A stretch of DNA of 64,000 bases from Isoetes taiwanensis (GCA_021234155.1 JAJEKV010000006.1:13110143-13174142), one strand, 5' to 3'. Shown: positions 9,715 through 20,590, numbered from the stretch's first letter. Notes: generated from the letters alone by a model not told the origin. Made by a program: numbers and translations.

Positions 9715-9783
9715 TTCCTCAATGATCACCTTGCCTTTGACCCATTTTGCTTTTTGATTGTTTTGTCTGGCTTCCTTATACTT

Positions 9784-9809
9784 AGAGAGAGAGAGGAGAG
9801 AGAGAGAGA
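9784..9809. repeat. (GA)n tract between LINE-B and LINE-C
   Basis: A 26-bp imperfect GA run. On its right is the LINE-C 3' end with a (TTTCA)n-like tail on the minus strand; on its left is the truncated 5' end of LINE-B. Confidence 0.9.
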
Positions 9810-9844
9810 TGAAATGAAATGAAATGTTGTATTATACGTCCAGG

Positions 9845-9857
9845 AGACCATCGGTCT
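9845..9857 (-). other. LINE-C 3'-terminal hairpin
   Basis: AGACC-GAT-GGTCT, a 5-bp stem about 20 nt before the TTTCA tail. Compared with LINE-E, the third stem pair is A-U here and G-U there, so pairing is kept while the sequence changes. Confidence 0.5.
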
Positions 9858-11461
9858 AGAAGACGTTCAAAAGATACATTCAAAATCATATGCCATAATA
9901 TCTAATGCGTTCTCAGATAGAACATCATTAGAGTCATCTCTCTCATTCTCATCCAAGCTTATTAATAGTGAGTCAAGATTCTTAGCAGCACTTTAGTAGT
10001 TCCCAATCCTCTTACACGACAAAGCAAAAATTGCACTAACGATGCTCGTTGATCTCAAATCTAATCCTCAAATAGTGGTATCTTTGGGCATTTGGAATAA
10101 CATGTTCCTCGTCCTCCACCTCACCTTGATCCACATAACTTCACAGTCCTAAGCTCATGAGGTATATTATGCCAACGACCCATCTCTACTCCCAAGTGAT
10201 GTGAACCCAGCCTTATCCTACGGATAGTGTGTCGATCTTGGTGGAGACTCCCTCATATAAGTAAGACATCTCCTTCAATGTTGGGTTCATAAACTCCAAT
10301 TAGTACATCTTTTTTAGGTGCACGGCCTACTCCAAGATTTCCATTACCACTGCTTCTCTTACCCATTCCCTTATCCCGTGTCTTTGTTATCGTTTAGCTC
10401 ATTTATGTCCATATCCCATTTCTGAGCCATTCTTTTATGTATGGCATACCATCCACTACTAGAGCTTTCCTCCAACGCTAAACGTGGTAGGCTGCTATCA
10501 TCCATAACGTATAAAATCTTCTTTATGTAAAGCAGAGTCTTACATAAAGCTTCACCTTCAAGAGGTAGTAAACCACATTCGCTAACATCATGTCATAAGG
10601 AGTTTGCATCTTAACCCCTAACTCTGAGTGTAGGAATTTTTTCCTCAATTTTCTCTACTCTTTTTTCCACATCTCAATGCTAGCCCCCGTCCCCACGCCG
10701 CATCCATACAAGACAACCGTTTGAACTAATGAAATATATAACATTTTCTTTAAAATTTGGTTCGGATGCAGCCTTTTTTACATTTCATTTGTAGTGCAAA
10801 AAGAGCTTTTCGGCCCCGCCTACTCTACGATCAAGCGCTTGATTCCATTTAAAATTTTTATCTACTATCAAACCCGGTATTTATATATACTTGATATCTC
10901 CACCTTTTCTCCCCTTATAGTAAAAATCAAAATTCTCTACTTTTTTTTGCCAAAAAAAATCATAACTTTTGTTTTAGCTAAATTCACTCTCATACATTTG
11001 CATCACAAAAGGCCGCTAGCACGTCTAGATGCTTTTGCATTCCATCTCCGGTCCAGTGATAACAACAAAATGTCATCGGCATAAAGCAGGCATGACCACA
11101 TATCCCGCCAATGGAGTACCTCCCCCCTGTGATTGAGTAATCCAGGCTTCTAATTCATCAATGAAAATTCCAAACAAATTGGTGATAGAGGACAACCCTG
11201 TTTTACTCCAACATTACTCTCTACCAAATCTTTGCATTTATCTAACAAGGGGAAGAAAGGCCGGACCCATACTTTCTCATATAATTTGGCCCTTTGCATT
11301 TTACGTATGATTCTGGAACTCCTATATTCTTCATGCTTCCCCTGAGTTCTCTCTTGGCACCATATCAAATGCCTTAGTAAAATCTACAAAAAGCGCAAAT
11401 AGTAGTTTCTTTTTTCCCTTTAACAAGCATCCATCATTGTTAAGTGTCTGGACCAAATGGC
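9858..11461 (-). pseudogene. LINE-C ORF2, RT core and C-terminus, decayed
   Basis: This continues the 407-aa frame after a break. RT motif A (FVDFTKAFDMVPRE) is at about 11350-11400, GVKQGCPLSPIC at about 11180-11220, and the catalytic LLYADDILLL at about 11060-11090. Weaker C-terminal similarity reaches about 9960. Frameshifts and stops separate the blocks. Confidence 0.75.
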
Positions 11462-12685
11462 TCAGAGTGGATTTTTTGGCCTAAAACTAGCTTGCCCAAT
11501 GGCCCTTACATCAGCCCCCTCCGCCCATAAGCTGATTTTCGACTCTAGGATAGTAGCATATAGCTTTGAGTATAGGCTACTAATCATTATCATTCTGTAA
11601 TTTCTAGGGTCCAGTTCGTCACCTGCTTTATGAATGGGAGTGATTCTATTTACCTGCCATGAATGCGGGAAGCCTTCCTGCAATGCTGCGTTATACATAT
11701 CTGTAAGTTTCTCTGCCACTGCGGAACCACCCCATTTAAGCATCTCAGCCATTAGGCCCATCGCATCAGCTGCTTTTCCATTGGAAAGCTTGTGCAACCC
11801 ATTTGCAACATCCTCAACCGATAAGACAAGGGTATTATACCCGCCATCCATGCAATGGCTATTCATTCCTGGCACATGATATAACTTACGTATTTGGTGC
11901 ATGAGATCATCTGCATCTAGCTTTAGTTCCCCATATTTTTTACTCTTTAGTCTATTCCAAAACTTTTTGGGTTCAATTATCAAGTTTTTGACAAATTCCT
12001 CTTGCTGCCTACGCATAAAAGCCCTTTTCTTAGACTTAATCAGCCTAATATATTCCTTTTTCAACTGCTTTTTATCATCGTCACCTGCTGCCTTAAACAT
12101 TTGCCTGCTTGCTTTGCACTCCATATCGAACCATCCATTACATGGTAGACCCTTCAACCTCCTCTTAGAAATAAAACAATTCTCAGCAATATTCATGAGT
12201 ATCCGTGATAATAAATCACTTATTCCTTCTGCATCATGTGGCCAAATAGCTTCTAGCATCAATTTCTCACATTGGGTCTTATAAATCTCCGCCTTCCTGC
12301 TTGTCAGATTAACTCTCTTATGCCTAAGAGGTGAGTGTTTTTCCTGATAAACATCTTTTATATATACCTCGATAAATAGTGGCACGTGATCAGACTCAGT
12401 GCGAGTATCTCCAACAACCATTGTTGCAACCTGATCAATAAAATCTGCATTGGCAATAATAAAATCCACTACACTTGAACCTCTACATGTACATTTTTCA
12501 GTGTCTGGGAACTTAGATAAACCATTATATATCACCAAATCAAGTCCACTGCACATGTTAAGTAAATGATTACCTTGAGGCGTCACCCATCTATAAGAAT
12601 CATGTGATGTACGGTTCCAGCCATTCAACCTTAAAGCTTCTTCATCCATCATTTCCATCCATAACGGATCTCCATCTGGGCTCAA
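11462..12685 (-). CDS. LINE-C ORF2, endonuclease C-terminus and RT N-terminus, 407 aa
   Basis: The open frame starts inside the endonuclease (DPLWMEMMDEE), includes the VVDFIIANADF block and the catalytic ESDHVPLFIEV motif, and runs through a linker into RT (AEMLKWGG, then ITPIHKAGDELDPRNYR, then SLYSKLYATILE). The apparent start Met is internal to the ORF2 protein; the N-terminal endonuclease lies in two shifted frames at about 12690-13135. ORF2 proteins nick DNA and reverse transcribe the element RNA on site. This one is inactivated by frameshifts at both ends. Confidence 0.85.
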   Translation of the reverse strand: MSPDGDPLWMEMMDEEALRLNGWNRTSHDSYRWVTPQGNHLLNMCSGLDLVIYNGLSKFPDTEKCTCRGSSVVDFIIANADFIDQVATMVVGDTRTESDHVPLFIEVYIKDVYQEKHSPLRHKRVNLTSRKAEIYKTQCEKLMLEAIWPHDAEGISDLLSRILMNIAENCFISKRRLKGLPCNGWFDMECKASRQMFKAAGDDDKKQLKKEYIRLIKSKKRAFMRRQQEEFVKNLIIEPKKFWNRLKSKKYGELKLDADDLMHQIRKLYHVPGMNSHCMDGGYNTLVLSVEDVANGLHKLSNGKAADAMGLMAEMLKWGGSAVAEKLTDMYNAALQEGFPHSWQVNRITPIHKAGDELDPRNYRMIMISSLYSKLYATILESKISLWAEGADVRAIGQASFRPKNPL

Positions 12686-12689
12686 CCTA

Positions 12690-13175
12690 GCTGCTTGTCT
12701 ATTTGCAATCGACCATTAAAGTCACCGAGATCAAGAAGCGTTACCAATAGCCATCAATTCAATTGCATCCTGTTCGGCTGAAAAAAGGGTCATCTTTATC
12801 CGGATTATCATTATCATACACTGGTGATTCTCTAGGTGGAAAGTAGCATCCTGCAACAAATATCTTACCTTGCCTTCCATTTATCTCTACCCAAAAATCT
12901 TTTTAGAGTTGTTTTTTTTGTCAAAGAAACTAAGTTTTTGAATTTGTACGCACATAACAAGCCACACCACCATATCCTCTCGTCTCCATCCTTTATTATG
13001 CCATACTGAATGAACCATATGAAAATCCGGAATATATGGTAGACCACATTCCTCGTGTTCCCAGGTTTCAAGAAAAAAGACCAAATCAAGAGATTCGAGA
13101 ACTTCACTCATTGTACTAACCTTTTCTTCATTTAGTTTGGTAATGTTCCACGCTCATCCTAATGGCCTCGCATCC
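12690..13175 (-). pseudogene. LINE-C ORF2 N-terminus, frameshifted endonuclease
   Basis: After the ORF1 TAG and a one-base frameshift, the frame reads AWNITKLNEEKVSTMSEVLE, then LDLVFFLETWEHEECGLP, matching the LINE-A and LINE-B endonuclease start. Further frameshifts follow near 12890-12940 and 12700. The GDFNGR region is damaged. Confidence 0.75.
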
Positions 13176-13987
13176 CTATGCTGAAGAGGATGCCTCCTCT
13201 ATGATCAATTTTCCATATTTCCAATATGCCTTCTTGCCCGCTGCCTTCTTTGCATGCATATTCTCTTTTATCGAGTTTATATTGCTCATCTTTTCTTTCT
13301 TGAGATCTTCATTTATCCATATTAGTTAAGCCCTTTGAAGGCCGCGGCTTCCTCCCGGAATGTTCATCTTGCTTTCCACTTTTTGGAATTTAATTACCAC
13401 ATGCCTTGGTCTATCTCCCTTTTCCCCACTCTAAAAGCATCGATGATTCCCGGTCTCATCTATTTGCATTGCACTTTTTAAGAATCGATCAACACTCTCT
13501 CAACAACATTTTCTTTTACTTGTTCAGGAATGCCAACTATTCTTAAGTTGAGTAATCTGTTCTTTTTCTCTTGCTCAGCTAAGAAATCCGAAAGTTGTTG
13601 TTTCATATCTGTGATATCAGCAATGGAACTCTCTACATCATTTACCGTCATGTCTCCCATGTCTTCCTGTACAGGTGCATTTATTTGTAGTCTCAGATTG
13701 CCAATTTCACTCTTGATTTCAGATCTCATTTTCTCCAAATCTGCTTTGAAATTTTCAGATAGAGTATTCCTGATGTCATGCATCATTCCCTGGACTTCTT
13801 GGATGAAAATCTTCCTGAAATCTGATAGCATATCCTTCACTGAAGTTCCTATCATTTGTACAAGATTATCAATTTGTGGTACCTGTTGCAGAGAAGAGTA
13901 TTGTGGGAAGCCGAGACTGGAAAAGCCATCCAAATTCTGAGTAGCAATGTAGCGAATTTGTGTTACTGTTGCGAGAGAGGAGCACAC
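13176..13987 (-). pseudogene. LINE-C ORF1, RNA-binding nucleoprotein, frameshifted
   Basis: The first 169 codons (13987-13478) are open. They hold a coiled-coil segment (about residues 40-135) and the start of the RRM (LLNLRIVGIPEQVKENVVER). Past a frameshift near 13480 the family continues (RPRHVVIKF, then KKAAGKKAYWKYGKLIIEE) and ends in GCA-TAG-GGA at 13176-13178. Order and motifs match LINE-A ORF1. Confidence 0.75.
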
Positions 13988-14022
13988 TAAAACTGAATGG
14001 GATTATCTGCACATCAGTGCAC

Positions 14023-14025
<3 letters not shown>

Positions 14026-14076
<51 letters not shown>
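14026..14076. repeat. (GA)n plus G8 at LINE-C 5' end
   Basis: A 44-bp GA run followed by a run of eight G. Together with 9784-9809 it brackets LINE-C. Confidence 0.9.
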
Positions 14077-15345
14077 CTTCACTTCTCGTGGCATAAATGA
14101 TGCATTTTAGCCCTAAATAATAAGCTAATTAAGGGGTTTAAGCTGAATTTTTAAATTTTATTTTAGCACTAAATCCACCTTATGGGATCCTAAACCATCG
14201 AACCTTTTCCCTTTCCTACTTTCTTGGAGTTTCTTGGATCGGATTGAAGCATAGCTGCTCCCCATGAGATCCCAGGCCACTGCTGCTTGGTTAGCGGCGG
14301 ATCAAATTAGCTGTGACTATCTTTTGCTCCCTACGGCCCGATAATTATCGAAATCCGTTATTTGTACCATTCTAAACAATTGCCGTCATTAGATTCAACA
14401 AAATCTGTCGAGATCCCATTTCCATGCTTGGTTAAGCGGCGAGTAAATTCTTTGTGAATGTCTTTGCTTCCACAGCAGTAATTATCAATTAGGTTATTTG
14501 TACCATTCTAAACAATCGATTGCGGACAATCGAGATTCCATTACCCTGCTTTGTAAAGAGCTCGAATCAAATTGCTCATCCGAACAATTTCCCGACTTCG
14601 AGAAAATATGTTTTAGTGGTAAGCATCTAATCTTTGTTGACAAATCTTTGGGAATGGTAAATAATGTGGAAATGGTTTCATTCTATTATATATTTCATGC
14701 TTCTATATTGAAGACAAAGGTTAATGTAAAGCGGTGTGGAGGATTGCATTCAGTGTGGAGAATTTTTGGGCTTGGTATGGATTGGAAAGTCTGACTTTAG
14801 TAATGTTTGGTCGTGCAAGTTCAGTTGATGCTAACGAGTTTAGCATTTGGTACTATGTTTCGGGACAAATCGCCAGCAAATTATGCTAACAGGTTATATT
14901 GGTACTATGTTTCGCGAGGCAATACTTGCTAGTTAGTATGTGTTGTGTGCCCGAGTTACTTAGTGATTTCGTGCTATGGGTTTTGCGCAACATTTGCTAA
15001 GCAGCGTGTTACATTAAGAACGTGAATTTTGTGCTACACTTGCAAGGCTCAAATTGTTATTAGCGGTTTAGCTAAAAGATGAAGTTCGGTGCTAAGTTAG
15101 AAGAGTTAGCTGCTATTTAGCATGACATGCTAAGCATTTGCTATTTTGGCACCCGATAGGCCCAAGGTAATTGGTGTTAATGACAATTAGTAATTATTTG
15201 GAAAAATAGCGCTTCATTGCTAAGCTCTTAGAGTTAGTACTATTCCGTGGATACTTAGTGCTATGATTTGGATTGGTTTAGTTTTTTGAGACACAATGAA
15301 GAACTTCTAGTGTGATATATAATTTCTAAGTTTGGTGCGTGGATA
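14077..15345. repeat. Non-coding tract: ~145-bp tandem duplication and GCTAA-rich DNA
   Basis: Two diverged tandem copies share TTGGTTA(A)GCGGCG and TTATTTGTACCATTCTAAACA (starts at about 14288 and 14429). From 14810 to 15290, GCTAA and TTAGC motifs recur every 20-40 bp. The open frame at 14498-14794 has no family character. A similar GCTAA/TTAGC-rich stretch lies at 28000-28400. Confidence 0.5.
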
Positions 15346-15735
15346 GAATGGCAACAAAGAAAACTCAACCTAAAGTGACCATAGACGAAGAGGAAGCAAG
15401 GAGGTTGTTTGACACATTTGTATTTTCCTTCGAGGGCATGACCTTCGGATGTAAGAAAGGCGATGGGTCAAGATGAGATAAGCAAAAATATTTGGTCAGG
15501 TAAAACCGGTGGGTACCAAGCAAATTTATAAGTTTAGTCGAATGAATCCACTATTTGTGGATCGGTTTATGAACATCACTGAGAAGATGTACCAAAGAAG
15601 TGATGTTTGTGTTGGAGAGATTGGGAAGTTTTTTTGCCACGCATTCACTTTGCATGTGAGAGAGGACAAAAGATTAACTGCATCATTTGTGGTTAAAAGC
15701 GAAGAAAAGTGTTACGACTAAGGTTGAGAAAGAAG
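15346..15735 (+). pseudogene. Decayed gene fragment, unknown family
   Basis: An ATG at about 15349 opens MATKKTQPKVTIDEEEARRL, then FDTFVFSFEGMTFGCKKGDG, and hits a TGA. A shifted frame at 15509-15721 continues with a plausible protein (MNPLFVDRFMNITEKMYQRS, then CVGEIGKFFCHAF). The family was not recognised. It may be the upstream part of the FCP1-like locus at 16.3-17.7 kb, but no splice connection was established. Confidence 0.35.
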
Positions 15736-16325
15736 ATGAGTATGAATCCTCATTTCCTCATACAAACGCGTTGTTGGTTGTGTAGTGGACTATTCGTCAT
15801 CAACTCCTTGATTGTTTGGCAGATAAGCAGAAGGATGACTTGAATGTTAGAGTTAAAAGTGCAGCCAAAGAAATGAAGGAAAAAGGAAGTTGTGGAAGAA
15901 GCGATTCACGAGGTGGATCTTTTGCAAAACAGCAAATTGAAGCAAAGAAAGGCCGGGTGTGAGCACTCCAAAGTCATTACATTCTTATTGTCGTCAATGC
16001 CGGTTTCCAAGGAAAAGGAACTTTTGAGGTGACAACATCATACAAGAGTATGGAGGAAATTCACAAAGGGTAATTGCTAATGACCTTTGCAATTACATGT
16101 GCTCAATAATTATTCTTTACGCTTCATCATTCTTTTTTTTTTAAAAACGTAAGACGAAGAACATAGGCTCCAACCAAGGCCGGAGAAGTTGAAAGAAATA
16201 GCTTCATCTCTAAATAAGATGTCGCGGATCAACTCAACCTTCCATTTTTGGAACATCCAAAATTCTACCATAGCATTTGCAAAATTACAAAGTTGTTCTT
16301 TCTATACATATGCCTATAACCCACT

Positions 16326-17719
16326 TTGTGTCTCAAAATTGTTGCACATTGCATGCACAGTTTTCATCCAATTTGCACTTACATATGTTTCTCAAAGAGA
16401 TCAACTTGTCCCTCTTGTGAGAGCCGATGCCTCATAATTGGTTCATGTCCATTGGACTTCCATGTAGATCTCAGACTGGAATCGCCCCCAATTATAGTGC
16501 CAAAAGTCCCATTGAATGCACTCAAGATCCATCATTAAGCACATCTGCTGACTTGGAGGAGCCTGATATAATTATGCAATCCATTGAAGATTGCACTTTA
16601 TTATCTTCCACAAGCCCAAACTTGAAGAGAGACAATGCTGAACAAAGTAATAGTTGTAAAAGACTGAAAAGTAAGTTATTCTTGTGAAGTATAACTACTT
16701 TGGATTTTTCTTCTATAAGTACTTATTTAGTTTGATAATTTGAATGATGCAGGCTCAAGTTTGGATATTTCAAACTCTATAGTTGACATTTCTAACAGAA
16801 TTGAAGACAATGCTGTGCAAGTAATAGATGAAGAATGTGAAGCAGTGTTGAAGAATATAGATGATTATGTTTCCAATTTGGACAAACGTGCTGATATTGT
16901 GGAGAAGACAATCACAAAGGAAGAAACTGATTTGGCATCAGTTGGAGAATCTCCTTCTAACAATAATTCTAAGCAGGTTTCCTCCAGCAAATGAGCTCCA
17001 TCCAAATCAATAACTAAGAAACTAAGGTGATTCTAGTGTGTTTCTTTCTGCCTGTTGTACTGATATAATTTCTCTAATAGTTGTCATTGCACAGTGCTAG
17101 TGTTGTTGGCAAGAAGCTTTTGGTTATTGAGCCAGAGGATTTCCTGTACAAGGTTTTCAAAAAGGCTAAAGCAGTACCTGATGTGGTGGAAGGTGTCCAA
17201 CTTCTTCTATCAAGAAAAGAGGTTCTTGCTGTCAGGCCAGGGGCAGTGCAGTTCATGCAATTCGTCACCGAACATTTTGTTGTTGGTATATGGTCTTCCA
17301 ATCACTCAGTGATTAGCTGCCTGAGGTCTTTCATTCCTCAGTCCTTAGTGGATAAGTTTCTTTTCAAATGGATGGTGCATCCTTTGAAAATGAAAGGAGG
17401 AACTTCTTGCTACATCAAAAAACTCACAAAAGTTTATGAGAAATGTCCAGAATTTAGCATGAGGACAACTTTGCTGATTGATCCTTACAGGTACGTGAAT
17501 TTTAAGAATAATACAGATTCTTGCATCACACCAAGGTCCTTCATGCGACATAAATGACCGATTACCCTCGTTGAAGACCATGGTACCTTACTTGGAGAAG
17601 CTAATAACGTAAGTGAACGTAATTGCTTATGTATTGCAGGTCATTGCATTTTCCAAATCGATTATGATGAGAAAAGCACAAAAGTGTTGGAGGTATTAAA
17701 GACCATGGACTTGTCTTAA
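16326..17719 (+). pseudogene. FCP1/NIF-domain (HAD phosphatase-like) pseudogene with introns
   Basis: Exons inferred from splice signals are A (to 16670), B (16753-17026), C (from 17095) and a last exon at about 17640-17719. Junctions A/B and B/C keep frame. Exon C encodes KKLLVIEPEDFL, VRPGAVQFMQFV, VVGIWSS, DKFLFKW, YIKKLTKVYEK and TLLIDPYR, in the order of an NLI-interacting-factor/FCP1 domain. The family nucleophile motif (normally DxDGTL/DLNGLL) reads IEPEDFL, so the catalytic Asp is missing. Exon B has a TGA (about 16991) and a further TGA lies after 17550. Exon A is preceded by a RING-like run (CMHSFHPIC, STCPSC), with a frameshift between. It is probably a dead pseudoenzyme gene; which host gene it came from is unknown. 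Confidence 0.6.
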
Positions 17720-18169
17720 ACTGTTGTATGTTTTTTTAATATTAGATCCCTTTTTTTATTGTAATTTGGTGTTTATCAACACCACAAACGTTTAAAGAAC
17801 TTTATAATTCTCATGTATGCTTCCCATTATAATGGACTCAAATATCCGGCATGCTTTGGCCACAAAATATATAAAAAAACAAAGAACCCCAAAAATTAAC
17901 ACAAACCTAACACAAAGTTAGCAATATCCCACATGCATATATCACAAAATTAGTATGCATATATAAATAGATTTTTGTTGCTTCATTGAAGAGTGTGGAT
18001 AGAGATTAGATGATGAAAGAGCTATGTCATAACCTTTCAAAATGTAATCCTCGTCCACCCTTTTTTTTTAGTAATGGGCTCAAATATCCCACATGCATTC
18101 AATGTTCCACATGTTACCAAATCAACAATTGCCAAATCAACAAATGCCAAATGAATGGATTATGTTAAG
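17720..18169. other. AT-rich non-coding stretch
   Basis: Downstream of the FCP1-like pseudogene there are poly(T) runs and weak repeats (CAAATATCCNNCATGC twice). No gene was seen. Confidence 0.5.
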
Positions 18170-18840
18170 GCATATTGTGTACCTATGCATATTGTGTTTG
18201 GTAAAGCGTGAGTCAACAATTTTCAAGTCAACAAGTGTGAATCACCCCCAAGCATTTGGTAAAGCATAAGTCAACAATTTTGACCTATGCTATTCTATGC
18301 ATTATGTTAAGGCATAAATTGTGTAAGTCAACAACTTTCAAGTCAAGAAGTGTGAATCACCCCCAAGCAAATGTTTGACTTTTATTGACTATGGTAAAGC
18401 GTAAGTCAACAATTTTCAAGTCAACAAGTATGAATCACCCCTAAGCTAAAGTTTTACTTTTCATTGACCAACATGTTTTAAGGTAAAGCGTGAGTCAACA
18501 ATTTTCAAGTCAACAAGTGTGAATCACCCCCAAGCATTTGGTAAAGCATGAGTCAACAATTTTGACCTATGCTATTCTATGCATTATGTTAAGGCATAAA
18601 TTGTGTAAGTCAACAATTTTCAAGTCAACAAGTGTGAATCACCTCCAAGCATTTGGTAAAGTGTAAGTCAACAATTTTGACCTATGCTATTCTATGCTTT
18701 ATGTTAAGGCATATTGTGTAAGACAACAAATTTCAAGTCAACAAGTGTGAATCACCCCCTTTGTTACATGTTTGACTTTCATTGACCAACATGTTTGGTG
18801 AAGCGTAAGTCAACAATTTTGAAGTCAACAAGCAATTTAC
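18170..18840. repeat. TTGAC-rich minisatellite
   Basis: About eight diverged units of roughly 80-100 bp are built from AAGTCAACAATTTTCAAGTC, AACAAGTGTGAATCACCCCC and AAGCATTTGGTAAAGC. Each unit carries two or three GTCAA cores (TTGAC on the other strand, the W-box core of WRKY factors). No coding potential. Confidence 0.85.
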
Positions 18841-19649
18841 ACTAACTAATTATAATTACAATTACTAAACAAGTGCCAAGCCAACATAATATGATTGGTG
18901 TCCAAAAGAGAATGGCCATTTCAGGATAGATAGTTTTTTTTTAATGTTTTAGAAAATAAAATTATGGTCATTTCGAGGTAATTATTCATATCCTACTAAA
19001 TCATTATGATTAAGATACTAATGGTACGAAATCCTAAAAATCGTAGCCTCAATGAAAATTAATTTCAGCCCAGCCTTTATAGGCTATGGTCGTGAGGGAG
19101 AAGCATCGCCCAATTCTTCCAAACACGCCGCTGAAGGCCGCTCTCCCTCCCTCTGCTTCCCTTCCCCGCCCTTCCAAGCACTGCCTTGCTTTCGCTACCT
19201 TTGGCACGTGTCCTATGCATCGGATTATGGCATAGGATCTTGGACAAATTTTCCTTTGCGTGAGGCCAATGTTTCGGGTCCAATTCTTTTGAGCCCCGAA
19301 GCCCAGCTCCTCGAAAAGCTCAAGACTCTTTCTCTTTAGAGCTTCGAAGAGGATGATTCCTCCAATTTTGATTCCTCTCGATCCATTCTTCCGAGGAGCA
19401 GATTGATTCAAGATAACAACCGAGTGAACATGAGACCGACCAAGAAGAGGACCCCGGACGAAGAAGAAGAAGAAATATTTTTGAATTTCAAAATTGGCTA
19501 GAGAGTAAGTAGCATGCAATTCAAATTTTTGCTTTCTTTTATTACGTGCTTTACGACTTTCTGAACTCTTCTTATAGATGAAGCTTGAAGTCCCTGAGCC
19601 CGTGAAGCTACCTTTTGGTTTTTTTTTTGATCACAAGTTCAACCACGCC
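18841..19649. other. Intergenic stretch, no supported gene
   Basis: AT-rich to 19040, then a GC-richer part with open frames on both strands (19052-19339 plus, 19049-19519 minus). The plus strand at about 19428-19500 encodes KKRTPDEEEEE. No family, start context or splice pair supports a gene. Confidence 0.4.
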
Positions 19650-19788
19650 TTTTGTGCCTTTTGTAATTTTTCAAAAAGGAGATGCTATAGGCTTTGATGC
19701 CTTTCTTTGTAATGGCCTTAGTGCCTTTCTTTGATCTCACCCTTCTGTGAAACAGGCCTTAGTGCCTTTGAAATGTAATGGCTGTGCC
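19650..19788. repeat. GGCCTTAGTGCC minisatellite, left part
   Basis: Units of GGCCTTAGTGCCTTT(CT)TTGTAAT with spacers. The same array continues at 25589-25985 after the Copia insertion. Confidence 0.75.
19784..19788 (+). repeat. Target-site duplication GTGCC, left
   Basis: Five bases immediately before the Copia 5' LTR, identical to 25589-25593. Confidence 0.9.
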
Positions 19789-20577
19789 TGTAAGTTGTTT
19801 AGGTTCATTTCATAATTTCATAGCATTTATTGCTAGAAACACAAAACTAAAGGATCTAGTATGATGAATATCTATGCTTGTCGGAAGCCTATAAGAGGCA
19901 AATAATAATATTACTGGGTAAAATGTCTGCACTTAAATTATGGAGTGCCTGTGCTAGACTAGCAAAGTTGGAAGCAGAAAATGTTTCTCTATTCACTTTG
20001 TGACATTAGAGAACAATGCAAAGGCTAAATACCTAAGAGAAGAAGATAAGCCATATAATACATTTTTGAATGTTAAAGGGTCAAGTGACCATGGTCTTAA
20101 TCTTATTATTGGAAATTTGACCTTAGGATTGAAATCTTGGAGGGAAACCTAAGTTCAAATACTCGGTCCAATGCTAAAGGGACAAGCTTGTTTCCATAGA
20201 TTTGAAAGGTGAGATTGGTGAGGAGGCGGTTGAAAAAATTCTTGCCCCGATCGATGGCCATATAATGAACAACAAGTAGTACTGTTGGCATTGAGAATTT
20301 CGGGAACTTCACGGTCGTTTGCTCTTAAATGTGGGGTTTGCATTTGAAATTATTTAGAACCATTGATATTATTGACTTAATGGTTGGAGAATTACCTGCA
20401 CTAGTTTTACTTGTTAAAGTTCGATGAAGTTGAAATTGAATCGAAAGCTTTGAGGATATTAAGAATTATGCATTGTTTTTGCATAAATTGTTGTGATCTA
20501 GTGAAATGTGATAATGCAATATTATATTGCCTTTGGAAAATTGTTGTCATTAGATTGATTAACAATTAAATCTTACA
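19789..20577 (+). repeat. Copia 5' LTR (789 bp)
   Basis: Runs from TGTAAGTTGTTTAGG to AAATCTTACA and aligns along its length with 24798-25588. Promoter elements were not assigned. Confidence 0.9.
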
Positions 20578-20578
20578 G

Positions 20579-20590
20579 TGGTATCAGAGC
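20579..20590 (+). other. Copia primer-binding site (initiator Met tRNA)
   Basis: TGGTATCAGAGC lies one base after the 5' LTR. It is complementary to the 3' end of plant initiator-Met tRNA, the usual Copia primer. Confidence 0.95.

Larger units (their letters stand above)
7615..9783 (-). mobile_element. LINE-B, 5' half: ORF1 end, endonuclease, RT palm
   Basis: Minus-strand order: the last ~23 codons of ORF1 (KAKWVKGKVIIEE, stop), endonuclease, then reverse transcriptase up to GCPLSPTIFGLFI (about 7700-7740). It is broken at 7614 by the TIR element and continues at 3285. The 5' end is truncated inside ORF1 beside a GA tract. RT motif A (FVDFHKAFDKVP) lies at about 7890-7930. Stops and frameshifts make it a pseudogene from 8976 downward. 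Confidence 0.8.
9810..14025 (-). mobile_element. LINE-C, near full-length non-LTR retrotransposon
   Basis: A minus-strand element of about 4.2 kb. The order is a short leader, ORF1 (13987 to about 13176), ORF2 with endonuclease, RT and C-terminal domain, 3' hairpin, and a tail of three TTTCA units, bracketed by GA tracts on both sides. Several frameshifts and stops make it inactive. It is related to LINE-A and LINE-B at protein level but clearly diverged. Confidence 0.85.

Noticed and set aside
19049-19519. Long open frames on both strands
   Set aside because: Only composition supports them; the Glu-rich run is on the plus strand without a gene context.
20579-20590. tRNA gene signal (TGGTATCAGAGC)
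   Set aside because: It is a retrotransposon primer-binding site; no cloverleaf surrounds it. The same applies at 42656 and 49051.
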